Shown in pieces: positions 44,785 to 53,869 of a DNA stretch of 64,000 bases; within the stretch, counting starts at the first letter, position 1; every line of letters begins with the position of its first letter. The stretch is from assembly GCA_021732995.1 (NCBI GenBank), contig JAKFWA010000128.1:1-64000 (forward strand). Reading direction: 5' to 3'. Below the pieces are notes generated by a model that saw nothing but the letters and a program-made list of their open reading frames with translations, was not told the DNA's origin and did not search any database. The DNA is from Planctomycetaceae bacterium. GTDB lineage: Bacteria; Planctomycetota; Planctomycetia; Planctomycetales; Planctomycetaceae. Position numbers and translations under genes: made by a program.

Positions 44785-46899
44785 ATGACCGCTTTACATG
44801 GCGGAGCGACTCCTGAGCCTGTTTTGGCTCAAGCCACCGGAGCCGCAATTGAGATCTTCGACACAGCACCAGCCGAGGGATTAGAGGACCATTCACTCGG
44901 TGAACGCGTCAAGGAGCTGCTGATCGGAAAGCCGCGCGACCTCAATGATCGATCGCTCTACAAGCATCTGTCGCTGGCAGCATTTCTGGCGTGGGTGGGT
45001 CTCGGCGCGGACGGTCTGTCGTCGTCGTGCTACGGCCCGGCCGAAGCGTTTCATCACCTGGTGCATCCAGTTCATGGAGCCCACACGGACCTCGCCATTT
45101 TTCTAGCGCTGGCCACCGTCGGCACAGTGTTCCTGATCTCGTCGTGCTACAGCCACATTCTGGAAGAGTTTCCCAGCGGTGGTGGCGGCTACCTCGTGGC
45201 TTCGAAACTGCTCGGCCGCAAAGCCGGACTGGTATCAGGCTGCGCGCTGCTCGTGGACTACATCCTGACCATCACCGTTTCCGTGGCAGCCGCCGGTGAC
45301 GCAATGTTTGGACTGGTAGGACCAGACTTCGCGCCGTTTGGCATCGGCGCGGCGCATTGGAAACTCGGTCTGGAAGGCAGCGTCATTCTGGGCCTGATCG
45401 TGCTCAACCTGCGCGGCATGAAAGAGTCCGTAATTGCCTTACTGCCAGTGTTCCTGGTGTTTGTGGCGGTGCATGCGGCGCTGATTGTCGGCGCGATCGC
45501 ACTGAACCTGGATGGCACAGGCGCGATGCTTACGCGCGTCAGCGATGAAGTTCAAACGTGCGTCAACACACCCGGATTCGGAGTGTGGGGCATGCTGGGA
45601 CTGCTGTTGCATGCGTATTCGCTCGGTGCCGGCACCTACACGGGTATTGAGGCCGTCTCGAACAGCATGCCGATGCTGCAGGAACCGCGTGTCGCGACGG
45701 GCAAGCGGACCATGTTCTACATGGCCTCGTCGCTCGCCATCACAGCGGGCGGCCTGATGCTGGCCTATCTGTTGCTCGACATTTCACCAACTCCCGGCAA
45801 GACGATGAATCAGTCGCTGACAGAAGCTTTCGTTGCGAAGCTGGGCTTTCAAAATCATTGGGCCGGTCCGACGTTCATCATGGTCACGATGGTTGTCGAA
45901 GGTCTGCTGCTATTCGCGGCCGCACAAGCGGGCTTCATTGATGGACCGCGCGTGATGGCGACGATGGCTGTCGACTCATGGGTTCCGCACTGGTTCGCCA
46001 ATCTTTCCGAGCGATTGACGACCCACAAGGGCATCTGGGTCATGGGCACAACCGCTCTGGCGGCTCTGCTACTGACCGGCGGTAACGTCTCGACGCTGGT
46101 GATCATGTACTCGATCAACGTGTTCCTGACGTTCTCGCTCTCGATGCTGGGCATGATGCGGTACTGGTGGTCGCTACGTGGCAAACACCCGTTGTGGAAA
46201 CGCCGCCTGGCGCTCTTCAGCCTGGGATCAACGCTGTGCCTGACGATTCTCTGCGTGACCGTTGTTGAAAAATTTCAGGAAGGCGGTTGGCGCACGCTGC
46301 TGGCCACTGGCGGCTGCGTCCTCCTGTGTGTGGCGATTCGCCGGTACTACTCAACTGTGGGCACAAAACTGCATGAACTGGACGAAGCGCTGAATGCCCT
46401 GCCGATTGTTGGCTCGCCCAATAAGAGTACTCCAAGCGGTGACCATCCGACGGCCTGCGTACTGGTCGGAGCGTATGGAGGGCTGGGAATTCACACGATC
46501 TATCACGTTCTGCATGGCTGGCGCAGCTACTACCAGAACGTGGTGTTCGTGTCTGTGGGCGTCGTCGACTCCGGTAACTTCAAAGGAGCCGCAGCAATGG
46601 ATGATCTGCGGCTTCACACGAGGCAGACGTTGCAGCAGTACGTGGCACTCGGTCAGCGCCTGGGACTGGCATCAACGTCCATGATGTCTATTGGAACGGA
46701 CGCCGCTCACGAGTTGCAGGAAGTCTGCCGGGCGGTACGGCATCAGTTTCCACACGTAGTGTTCTACGCGGGGCAGCTCGTGTTTCAGCGCGACCGCTGG
46801 TATCACCGCCTGCTGCACAATCGCACGGCTTATGCGTTGCAGGAACGTTTGCACTGGGACGGGATGACGCTGGTCATCCTGCCGAAGCGAGTGAAGTAG
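44785..46899 (+). CDS. KimA-like APC-superfamily (potassium) permease
   Basis: 704 residues. A cytoplasmic N-terminus (1-60) is followed by about 12 membrane helices of the APC fold, beginning LAAFLAWVGLGADGLSSSCYGPAEA; the G-x-D-x-L-S-S-x-x-Y-G/A element (73-84) is characteristic of KimA and KUP-type transporters. SGGGGYLVASKLLG and YTGIEAVSNSMP are further APC signatures. The cytoplasmic C-terminal domain (about 545-704) carries TACVLVGAYGGLGIHTIYHVL and FYAGQLVFQRDRWYHRLLHNRTAY, resembling a universal-stress-like fold. By homology it imports potassium with protons. AAAGGG lies 5-6 bases before the ATG. The upstream riboswitch suggests cyclic di-AMP control. A partial paralogue lies at the right end of the window. 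Confidence 0.88.
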   Translation: MTALHGGATPEPVLAQATGAAIEIFDTAPAEGLEDHSLGERVKELLIGKPRDLNDRSLYKHLSLAAFLAWVGLGADGLSSSCYGPAEAFHHLVHPVHGAHTDLAIFLALATVGTVFLISSCYSHILEEFPSGGGGYLVASKLLGRKAGLVSGCALLVDYILTITVSVAAAGDAMFGLVGPDFAPFGIGAAHWKLGLEGSVILGLIVLNLRGMKESVIALLPVFLVFVAVHAALIVGAIALNLDGTGAMLTRVSDEVQTCVNTPGFGVWGMLGLLLHAYSLGAGTYTGIEAVSNSMPMLQEPRVATGKRTMFYMASSLAITAGGLMLAYLLLDISPTPGKTMNQSLTEAFVAKLGFQNHWAGPTFIMVTMVVEGLLLFAAAQAGFIDGPRVMATMAVDSWVPHWFANLSERLTTHKGIWVMGTTALAALLLTGGNVSTLVIMYSINVFLTFSLSMLGMMRYWWSLRGKHPLWKRRLALFSLGSTLCLTILCVTVVEKFQEGGWRTLLATGGCVLLCVAIRRYYSTVGTKLHELDEALNALPIVGSPNKSTPSGDHPTACVLVGAYGGLGIHTIYHVLHGWRSYYQNVVFVSVGVVDSGNFKGAAAMDDLRLHTRQTLQQYVALGQRLGLASTSMMSIGTDAAHELQEVCRAVRHQFPHVVFYAGQLVFQRDRWYHRLLHNRTAYALQERLHWDGMTLVILPKRVK

Positions 46900-46904
46900 T
46901 CATT

Positions 46905-46949
46905 AAAAAAAGAATCAGGCCAGCCGGGTCTGGACGGCTGACCTGATTC
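46905..46949 (-). terminator. Intrinsic terminator for the acidic protein gene
   Basis: A 15-bp near-perfect stem (GAATCAGG..CAGCCG with its complement, one mismatch) followed on the minus strand by T7. It lies 63 bases beyond the stop at 47013. A second hairpin (46955-46987, CAGCGGC/GCCGCTG) lies between stop and terminator. It may also protect the 3' end of the permease mRNA from the plus strand, though there is no plus-strand T-tract. Confidence 0.86.
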
Positions 46950-47012
46950 GGAAACAGCGGCTCATCCCTCGGGAGGATGCGCCGCTGCAGTCTTGTTGTC
47001 TGCGAAACGCAA

Positions 47013-48248
47013 TCAGACGCGGGTCACGACTGAAGCGTCCACAACCAGCGTGTCCGTTTCGGATGGCAGAGCCTCTTCAGCCTGCGAGATCAGATCAGTC
47101 GCACCGCTATCAGCATCGCCGGTGGTGTTTGACGAATCTGCTGCCGCACTGCCGGAGTCGCCGTTGGACGCGCCGCTTGCAACCTGACTGTTCTCCAGCA
47201 GAACGTCGTCATCGTCGGTCAGCACCAGATCGCTGGATGTGCTGCGCACATACACGGTCGCATCATCCGACGGCGTTTCATCGCTCGTCGCGCTGACGAT
47301 AACCTCGCCGCCAGCGTCGTCCGAAGTCGTCTCAACCACCTCATCGGCAACGTTGCTGAGCGAGAAGTAATAGATGACGGGATCTGCAGTACCGTCATCC
47401 ACCACTTTTCCGTCGGCCTCGGCATCGGCCTTTGATTCATCGCTCACAGAGAAGTCATCGATAATACCGCTCTCTTCAGCAGCGACCGCAGGATCAACTT
47501 CGAGCACGCTGATCTCGAAATCAGAGGTCGCGGCCTCGCCCAGCGTGTCTTCCACCATGTAGCAGACGGCAGGGTCAAAGAATTCGTCCACAGGGACGTC
47601 ATCCACCGCGACGTCATCGTGCGAAACCTGCTCGATTTCAAACTCGACGACTTCGTCCTCAGCCACATCAGCCCCGCGATACGCCCATGACAAATCAAAC
47701 ACGACTGGAGTCGATTCGTCGGTCGTCACTTCCAGGGCGATATCACCCTCATCGACCACTTCACCCTTGAATCTCACTTCGTCCTCACTGCTCAGAACCA
47801 CTGACTCGAACTCCTCGGTGACCGCAGGCACCTCATCAACGCCGCCCAAGGTCATGTAGAAAATCTGTGGTTCCTCAACGGGAATCTCATCCGCGATGAC
47901 CTCTCGAGATTCATCACCGCTGTCACTCTTCTCTCCGCCCCGCGCCATGAACGAGTAGTACCTCACCGAACCTTCTTCGGCGTCGGCCTCTGTCCCAGCG
48001 TCCACACCTACATCAAAATGCTCTTCTTCATACCCAGCTTCGCAGTCACTTGTTGCGGCGTAGAATGCCTCCGCCTGAGCATCCGAGCTTTCCTCGACAG
48101 TTGTCGCTTCCACGATGATCGTGGTCGCGTTGACGGCAGCGGGTACCGTGCGAGACTGCAGCAGTTCGATCTGTCCCGACTGGGCCTGCAACTTACGTCG
48201 CCGATTCTTCACGAAACTTAAGCCGGGGAGATCAAAGAGCTTTTTCAT
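47013..48248 (-). CDS. Extremely acidic planctomycete surface-type protein
   Basis: 411 residues. The first 40 are basic (LSFVKNRRRKLQAQSG) and end in QIELLQSRTVPAA, a variant of the LExLExRxLL element found at the start of many planctomycete extracellular proteins. The rest is dominated by Asp, Glu, Ser and Val, with very few Lys or Arg, so the pI must be very low. Five degenerate units recur, spaced about 45-75 residues: VRYYSFMARG, PQIFYMTLGG, VFDLSWAYRG, AVCYMVEDTL and PVIYYFSLSN, each surrounded by D/E-rich text. No enzymatic motif is present. It may be a cation-binding or surface-layer protein. It is convergent with the permease gene and has its own terminator. Confidence 0.78.
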   Translation of the reverse strand: MKKLFDLPGLSFVKNRRRKLQAQSGQIELLQSRTVPAAVNATTIIVEATTVEESSDAQAEAFYAATSDCEAGYEEEHFDVGVDAGTEADAEEGSVRYYSFMARGGEKSDSGDESREVIADEIPVEEPQIFYMTLGGVDEVPAVTEEFESVVLSSEDEVRFKGEVVDEGDIALEVTTDESTPVVFDLSWAYRGADVAEDEVVEFEIEQVSHDDVAVDDVPVDEFFDPAVCYMVEDTLGEAATSDFEISVLEVDPAVAAEESGIIDDFSVSDESKADAEADGKVVDDGTADPVIYYFSLSNVADEVVETTSDDAGGEVIVSATSDETPSDDATVYVRSTSSDLVLTDDDDVLLENSQVASGASNGDSGSAAADSSNTTGDADSGATDLISQAEEALPSETDTLVVDASVVTRV

Positions 48249-48591
48249 CGGTCAGCTCGCTTTCTTGCTGCAGTCTGATGACGGTTGTGTGTGCGTTTGC
48301 CAGCGTCCTTTGCTTGCGCCTAGTTGATGTCTGCCGAGCCGTGTATCCGTAGCACCGCGTGCCGGTTCGCAACCGTTTTTCCGAAGTCGCTGAACTGTCG
48401 CTGGTTATGTCATGGAGCGTCCGGGGCAATCGCAGCGTCAGCCAGAGCAGTCTGGGGGCCGCCTGCGACATAACCGCTCCCCTGCCCTTGCTTGCGAGAT
48501 CCGCCGTTGGACCTCAATGTCCAAGCCTCAACCAATACAAACACGTGGCTTGAACCCGACGGGTTGACCACGACACCTGAAGGATTTCCGC
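48249..48591. other. Divergent intergenic region, no gene seen
   Basis: The 343 bases between the acidic protein gene (minus) and the dehydrogenase gene (plus) must contain both promoters. Apart from AAGGA ahead of 48592, nothing was recognised. Confidence 0.5.
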
Positions 48592-49686
48592 ATGGGCAAC
48601 TATCGGATTGCAGCGTTACCGGGAGACGGCATCGGCCCCGAAGTAATGGAGGCCGGCCTGCGAGTGCTGCATGCCGCCGTCAGCCGGGTCTCGGGTCTGT
48701 CCATTGAAGTCACCTCGCACGAAGCCGGAGCGGGCCTCTACCGTCGCACGGGCGACATGCTGCCGAAAGCCGTCCTCGACGATTGCCTGGCAGCGGACGC
48801 CGTGTTCCTCGCCGCGATCGGCTTGCCAGACGTCCGGCAGGCGGATGGCACGGAAGTCCAACCGATCATGATGATGGGCCTGCGGAAAGCCCTGAACGTC
48901 TACGCCGCCGTCCGACCGATCAAGCTCTATCCCGGAGTGAACTCGCCCCTGAAGAACACCGAACGCGGCATCGACTTCGTGATCCTGCGTGAAAACCTGG
49001 AAGGCCTGTTCGCGTCCTATGGCGGCGGCATCTTGCTGAACAACGAAGTCGCAACCGACACGATCGTCATCACGCGAAACGGCACCGAACGCATTGTGAA
49101 GTTCGCCTTCGAACTGTCACGACGTCGCAAGGGGCGACTACTGGACGGTCGCAAGCTCGTGACCTGCGTGGATAAGGCCAACTTCTTCCGCACTTTTGCC
49201 TTCTTCCGCCAGATCTTCGGCGAGGTCGCGCAGTCGTATCCCGAGATCGCCACCGAAGCTCAATACGTTGACGCGGCCAGCATGCTGATGATCCAGCGGC
49301 CGGAAGCGTACGACGTCGTGGTCACGGAGAATCAGTTTGGCGACATCCTGTCGGACCTCGGCGCAGGCTTGGTTGGCGGTCTGGGAATGGCTCCCACGGC
49401 GGAACTGGGAGACCGCTACGGCCTCTTCCAACCGACGCACGGGTCTGCTCCTGACATCGCCGGTAAGGGGATCGCGAATCCACTGGCGACCATCCTGACG
49501 GCGGCCATGCTGCTGGAATGGCTGAGCTATCGAAACAACGATGCGGGAGCACTCAAGGCTGCCGAAATGATTGAATCAGCAGTAACGACCATGCTGGCCA
49601 CCGGCGGACCACGCACGCGCGATCTCGGCGGTACGGCCACCACTCAAGAGGTTGCCGCAGCCGTTGAGCAACATCTGAAGGCCTGA
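48592..49686 (+). CDS. Beta-decarboxylating isocitrate/isopropylmalate dehydrogenase family protein
   Basis: 364 residues. ALPGDGIGPEVMEAGLRVL opens the fold; RENLEGLFASYGG carries the substrate Arg/Glu region, LVTCVDKANFFRTF the catalytic Lys, and VVVTENQFGDILSDLGAGLVGGLGMAP the metal aspartates. THGSAPDIAGKGIANPLATIL is the NAD-binding signature. It oxidatively decarboxylates a malate-type 2-hydroxy acid. RENLEG (not RELTGG) argues against a strict leuB product and fits isocitrate-, tartrate- or other malate-like dehydrogenases better; substrate unsettled. AAGGA lies 8 bases before the ATG. It is followed, 28 bases later, by the DUF6807 gene. Confidence 0.9.
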   Translation: MGNYRIAALPGDGIGPEVMEAGLRVLHAAVSRVSGLSIEVTSHEAGAGLYRRTGDMLPKAVLDDCLAADAVFLAAIGLPDVRQADGTEVQPIMMMGLRKALNVYAAVRPIKLYPGVNSPLKNTERGIDFVILRENLEGLFASYGGGILLNNEVATDTIVITRNGTERIVKFAFELSRRRKGRLLDGRKLVTCVDKANFFRTFAFFRQIFGEVAQSYPEIATEAQYVDAASMLMIQRPEAYDVVVTENQFGDILSDLGAGLVGGLGMAPTAELGDRYGLFQPTHGSAPDIAGKGIANPLATILTAAMLLEWLSYRNNDAGALKAAEMIESAVTTMLATGGPRTRDLGGTATTQEVAAAVEQHLKA

Positions 49687-49714
49687 TCGCTCATTCCATC
49701 AAACGAAGGATCTC

Positions 49715-50662
49715 ATGGCTTACCACTTCCCACGTTGCCAGGTTATTCCTCTCCCCGATCAACAGGTGTCGATTCAGATCGATGGCGTCGAACGCACGCG
49801 CTGGCATGGCAGCCCGCAATCCACGCGTCCGTTCTTCTACCCCTTCATTGGCCCGTCAGGTTCATGCCTCACTCGCATGGGCCACCCCGGTGCGCCGAAC
49901 CATGACCACCACAAGTCGATTTGGTTTGCTCACAACAAAGTGCTGGGCATCGATTTCTGGAGCGACACGACCGTCGCCCGCGTTCGTCAGAAGGAGTGGC
50001 TCGTCTATGAAGATGGCGACGAGCAAGCCGTGCTCGCAACGCGACTGGGCTGGTTCGATGGACACGATCCCGCGGAACTCGTCGATCAGATCCTGATCGC
50101 CATCGTGCGGCCCGGTCCGAATGGAGAAACGTTCTTCGAAGTTCAAACCACGTTTCATCCGAAGTCCGACAAGCTGGAGTTCCAGCAGACGAACTTCGGA
50201 TTCTTCGCCGTGCGAGTCGCCAAGAATCTTTCTGAGCACTTTGGCGGCGGGCGACTGACCAACAGCGAGGGCCTAATCGGCGAAAAGTCAGCCGACGGCA
50301 AGCCGAACATCTTCGGCAAGGCTGCGCGCTGGATGGACTACAGCGGCAGCGTGCCGGGCGATAAGACAGAAGGCATTACGTACTTCGATCATCCCTCGAA
50401 TCCCGGCTATCCCGCATCTTGGCATGTGCGTGAGGACGGCTGGATGTGCGCCTCGCCGTGCATGCAGAATCCGCTCGAAACAACCAAAGCTGCTCCGCTC
50501 AAACTCCGCTACCTGTTACACGCTCATGCCGGGCCGCTAAACGTCGAGCGAGCGACCGAAATCGCGAGGCAATTCGCCACTTGGCCGACTTACGATGTGA
50601 TCAAAGGGACGAAACCGCACCGCCAGTACGAACTCAGCATCGTTCAGTCGAATCGTCAGTAA
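49715..50662 (+). CDS. DUF6807 (PmoA-like) family protein
   Basis: 315 residues. The diagnostic segment is FYPFIGPSGSCLTRMGHPGAPNHDHHKSIWFAHNKVLGIDFWSD, with the HDHHKS element shared by the planctomycete family called PmoA-like (DUF6807). HPSNPGYPASWHVREDGWMCASP and RYLLHAHAGPLN are also conserved. Despite the name it is unrelated to methane oxidation; function unknown, perhaps carbohydrate-associated. No signal peptide, so probably cytoplasmic. AAGGA lies 5 bases upstream of the ATG; it sits between the dehydrogenase and the transglutaminase-like gene on one strand, with gaps of 28 and 21 bases, probably one operon. Confidence 0.84.
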   Translation: MAYHFPRCQVIPLPDQQVSIQIDGVERTRWHGSPQSTRPFFYPFIGPSGSCLTRMGHPGAPNHDHHKSIWFAHNKVLGIDFWSDTTVARVRQKEWLVYEDGDEQAVLATRLGWFDGHDPAELVDQILIAIVRPGPNGETFFEVQTTFHPKSDKLEFQQTNFGFFAVRVAKNLSEHFGGGRLTNSEGLIGEKSADGKPNIFGKAARWMDYSGSVPGDKTEGITYFDHPSNPGYPASWHVREDGWMCASPCMQNPLETTKAAPLKLRYLLHAHAGPLNVERATEIARQFATWPTYDVIKGTKPHRQYELSIVQSNRQ

Positions 50663-50683
50663 TCCGGGCTCAGGAATTCAAAG

Positions 50684-52621
50684 ATGTCATCAGGACGCAC
50701 CTGCCGTGCTCTTTGCATATGGCTACTGCTCATCGGATTCGCTCGCGCGGACGTTGGTGATCCGCAGGTCAGAACAAATCACCCGTGGTACCCGGGCGAA
50801 CTGGCGTGTTCGACCTTCGAGCGGTTGTTTGAGACTCAAGCCGACATCTATGAGCGAGTCGTCGGTCATCGTCCGCAGACTGATCATGATAAGGCGCTCG
50901 CCGCATGGCTGTGGCGAAACACGCACTACGCTCACGGCGAAGAAGGTACCGAAGATCTGTGGAGCCAAGGCTTCATGAAGGGGTCCGATCTTCGCAACCG
51001 TGAATACTGGACCGGGCTATTCGCTCACGGCTTCGGCCTGTGCGGAACGACTCATTCACAGTGGACGGCCGAGATGGAAGCCTTGCTGGGTCACGGCCGA
51101 GGTCGCGGCGTCGGAGTTGACGGGCACAATTCGTTCGAAGTGTTTTTGACAGGCGGACCCTACGGTAGCGGTCGCTGGGCGCTCCTCGATCACGACATCT
51201 CAACCGTGGTATTCAATAATGACGGCACCGCATTGCTGCCTCTGGCAGAAGTGCGAGCGAATTGGAAGCAGCTTACGGACCGCCGCCACAATCCCGATCG
51301 CCAGCACGGCTGGCTGGTCTGCGGGCTGCACCCCGACGATGGCGGCGTCTATCGGCGCTATGAAGTGGCCGAGTATCTCGCGGGCTACACTGGCCCTTCG
51401 CCCCGAGTTCATCTGCGACGCGGGGAATCCATGCGGCGTTATCTGCAGCCGGGACTCGGCAGCGGCAAGCAGTTCGTCTTCTGGGGCCGCAACTACATGA
51501 CCGCCGGTATTCCCGGCCTTGAGCGTTCTCAAACGTGGGTCAATCAGCCTGACAAGATGCACGGTTCCAAAGACGGAACTGGCTACGAACCCGGCCAGGC
51601 TCGCTTCGGCAATGTGCTGTTCTCGTATCATCCCTTCTTTGGGGACGAGAGTTATCGCGAAGCTGTCGTCTCCGAGGACGACCAGCAAGTCACGTTTGAA
51701 TTTCAATCGCCCTACATCATCGGCGCCACTCCACCGAATAGCGAACGCTGGGGCATCTATGACAAAGGCTGCAAGAACGGGCTGGTGGTGCGCGGACCTG
51801 TGAAATGTGGTGTCTCCGTATCCATCGACCGTGGCCAAACGTGGCAAGATGGTGGAACGCTTCGAGACGAACTCGACCTCACAGACATCGTCAAAGGTCG
51901 CAGGCAGTATTTCTTGCGAGTGCACGCCAGCGCGAAGAAGCTGGCTCAATCGGAGGAAGGCATCACCATCACCACGATCTGTCAGGCCAACCCTGCCGTG
52001 ATGCCGCAACTCAAAGACAACGGCAGCGAAGTGCGCTATGAAACCTCAGCGACCGCAGTCGTCTCTGCGGGACCGAACATCGCTCAGGCAGCTGCCCATG
52101 TAGTCGACGGCAAGTTTGGTTCGCCACGAGTTACCCTCGAACTGAAAACTCCTCACGGCGAACCAGTCGTCGAAGTTGTCGCGGCGGCGCATGTCTTGTC
52201 GAGTAATCCACCGAATCCGGAGTTCAAGTATCAGATTGAATTCTCCACGGACTCCGGCCGCTCATGGAAACCAATCGTCAAGGACTGGACCATCACTCGA
52301 CTTGGCGGTGAACCCGCTGATTTCTGGTCACAGAGTCTCTGCTGGGGCAAAGCCGCCATGCCTGAGGCCGATGCTAAATCAGTTCAGGTCCGCTTTCGAA
52401 ATGACGGTGGCAAGTCGTACGCCCGCGCCGAAGCGCACCTCATCTACCGCACGCAAAATCGCGACACGACGGACGTCACTTTTGCCTGGGAAGATGCTGC
52501 GGGGCCTCATAAACACATCCATGTCGCCAAGTCGGCGACTAACTCGTGGACCGTCCCGACCGGCAAGCAAACACGCACGAAGTGGGTTGATTTCACATTG
52601 AGCCCTGCCCGCTCTCGCTAG
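50684..52621 (+). CDS. Secreted protein with transglutaminase-like triad
   Basis: 645 residues. A Sec signal (CRALCIWLLLIGFARA) precedes a domain with a papain/transglutaminase-like triad order: C120 in HGFGLCGTTHSQWTAEMEALL, H148 in GVDGHNSFEVF, and D169 in GRWALLDHD. The pattern G-x-C-G...H-x-x-x-E-V...L-L-D matches the transglutaminase core, in which the Cys helix is followed by a His strand and an Asp strand. The C-terminal half contains beta-sandwich modules (KYQIEFSTDSGRSWKPIV and FRNDGGKSYARAEAHLIY, Ig-like). It could be a peptidase or cross-linking enzyme acting outside the cell, but activity is not proven. AGGA lies 8 bases before the ATG. Confidence 0.7.
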   Translation: MSSGRTCRALCIWLLLIGFARADVGDPQVRTNHPWYPGELACSTFERLFETQADIYERVVGHRPQTDHDKALAAWLWRNTHYAHGEEGTEDLWSQGFMKGSDLRNREYWTGLFAHGFGLCGTTHSQWTAEMEALLGHGRGRGVGVDGHNSFEVFLTGGPYGSGRWALLDHDISTVVFNNDGTALLPLAEVRANWKQLTDRRHNPDRQHGWLVCGLHPDDGGVYRRYEVAEYLAGYTGPSPRVHLRRGESMRRYLQPGLGSGKQFVFWGRNYMTAGIPGLERSQTWVNQPDKMHGSKDGTGYEPGQARFGNVLFSYHPFFGDESYREAVVSEDDQQVTFEFQSPYIIGATPPNSERWGIYDKGCKNGLVVRGPVKCGVSVSIDRGQTWQDGGTLRDELDLTDIVKGRRQYFLRVHASAKKLAQSEEGITITTICQANPAVMPQLKDNGSEVRYETSATAVVSAGPNIAQAAAHVVDGKFGSPRVTLELKTPHGEPVVEVVAAAHVLSSNPPNPEFKYQIEFSTDSGRSWKPIVKDWTITRLGGEPADFWSQSLCWGKAAMPEADAKSVQVRFRNDGGKSYARAEAHLIYRTQNRDTTDVTFAWEDAAGPHKHIHVAKSATNSWTVPTGKQTRTKWVDFTLSPARSR

Positions 52622-52650
52622 CCGAGAGCTCATTCCGGCAAACCTCAAAA

Positions 52651-52709
52651 CAAGAAAACGCTGACCAGCGCAGTTCACACATCAGTGCGAATCAGCGTTG
52701 ATCAGCGTT
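52651..52709 (-). terminator. Intrinsic terminator for fabI
   Basis: A stem of 15 bases (AACGCTGATCAACGC pairing with GCGCTGGTCAGCGTT, one wobble and one mismatch) is followed on the minus strand by TTTTCTTGTTTT. It lies just after the fabI stop at 52735. CAGCGTT is repeated within it, recalling a common planctomycete intergenic repeat. Confidence 0.75.
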
Positions 52710-52734
52710 CTTTGAGTCTCAACTGCAAACTCGT

Positions 52735-53565
52735 CTAAGCGGAAGCTCCGCCGACGTTCGCCTGCACGTCAACTGGCGGTGCACCCATCACGTGGTAACC
52801 GCAATCGACGTGGACGTTCTCACCGGTGATACCGCTGGCGAGGTGGCTCAACAGGAACATGCCGGTGTTGCCGACCTCTTCGAACGTCACGTTGCGACGC
52901 AGCGGTGAAAACTCCTCGTAGAGCTTCTGCATCAGGTCGAAGTCACCGACGGCCGATGCTGCCAGAGTCTTCAGAGGACCGGCGCTCAACGCGTTGACTC
53001 GAATCTGCTTCTCCGAACCGAGTTCGTGAGCGAGATACTCCACGGACGACTCAAGGGCTGACTTGCAGAGCCCCATCATGTTGTAGCCGGGGATGACCTT
53101 CTCACCGCCCAAGTAGGTCAGCGTCAGCATCGCGCCGCCGGGAACCAGCAGGTCTTTCGCTCGCTTGGCCAAGGCGATCAAGCTGAAGCAGCTGATGTCC
53201 ATCGCCAGCTTGAAGCCGTCGCGAGAGCAGTTGTAGACCGGTCCCTTGAGATCTTCGACGGACGCAAACGCGATCGAGTGCAGCACGAAATCGAGCGTTC
53301 CATACACCTCTTTCGCCTTGGCAAACACGGCGTCGACATTGGCGTCGTTGGAGACGTCGCAAGGCATAACCAGCTTCGGGTTCAGCGGGTCGACCAGTTG
53401 ACGCAGCCGACGTTCCATGCGTGGCCGCTCAGGATCTTTGTCCGGCAGGTGAGTGAAGCCGATTTCCGCTCCCTCTTCGTGCAGCTTTTGCGTAATCGCC
53501 CAGGCGATCGAACGGTCGTTGGCGATGCCAAAAACCAGACCTTTCTTGCCGGTAAACAGTCCCAT
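52735..53565 (-). CDS. fabI: Enoyl-[acyl-carrier-protein] reductase (NADH)
   Basis: 277 residues starting [32 protein letters not shown] is the FabI cofactor-binding signature. The active site is Y151, Y161 and K168 in [23 protein letters not shown], the FabI Y-x6-K arrangement. It performs the last reduction of each fatty-acid elongation cycle in the cytoplasm. AAGGA lies 8 bases before the ATG; the open frame continues to 53643 but that part is not family-like. The C-terminus ends in an unusual [14 protein letters not shown] tail. It stands alone with a terminator. Confidence 0.94.
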   Translation of the reverse strand: MGLFTGKKGLVFGIANDRSIAWAITQKLHEEGAEIGFTHLPDKDPERPRMERRLRQLVDPLNPKLVMPCDVSNDANVDAVFAKAKEVYGTLDFVLHSIAFASVEDLKGPVYNCSRDGFKLAMDISCFSLIALAKRAKDLLVPGGAMLTLTYLGGEKVIPGYNMMGLCKSALESSVEYLAHELGSEKQIRVNALSAGPLKTLAASAVGDFDLMQKLYEEFSPLRRNVTFEEVGNTGMFLLSHLASGITGENVHVDCGYHVMGAPPVDVQANVGGASA

Positions 53566-53869
53566 GTGTGTGTCCTTCAAAGTAGCATTGCGGTCGCGCC
53601 GCAGCGTGGGATGGCTCGCAAGAACCATCAGTATCATTGGCAAAGCCAGCCGACCTTGCCCGCACTTCGGGAAAAACCGACTCGCCCGAAGCGAGGCGGA
53701 CGATATCCAGCCGGGAAACAGGGTTCAACTCGCAGATTATCAGGGAATCCGTGCTCCGTTCGATGGTCTGCCTGCGATAAACTGCCGTTGAAACGTCAAT
53801 GTCTCATTGCGAAGTTGTTGAATCAGGAGAACAAGCCTTCTCCGGGTAATGCTTGAAGCGAGGTTTGTG

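Noticed and set aside
46955-46987. Hairpin considered as a separate terminator
   Set aside because: There is no T-tract on either strand; the adjacent 46905-46949 element already explains termination.
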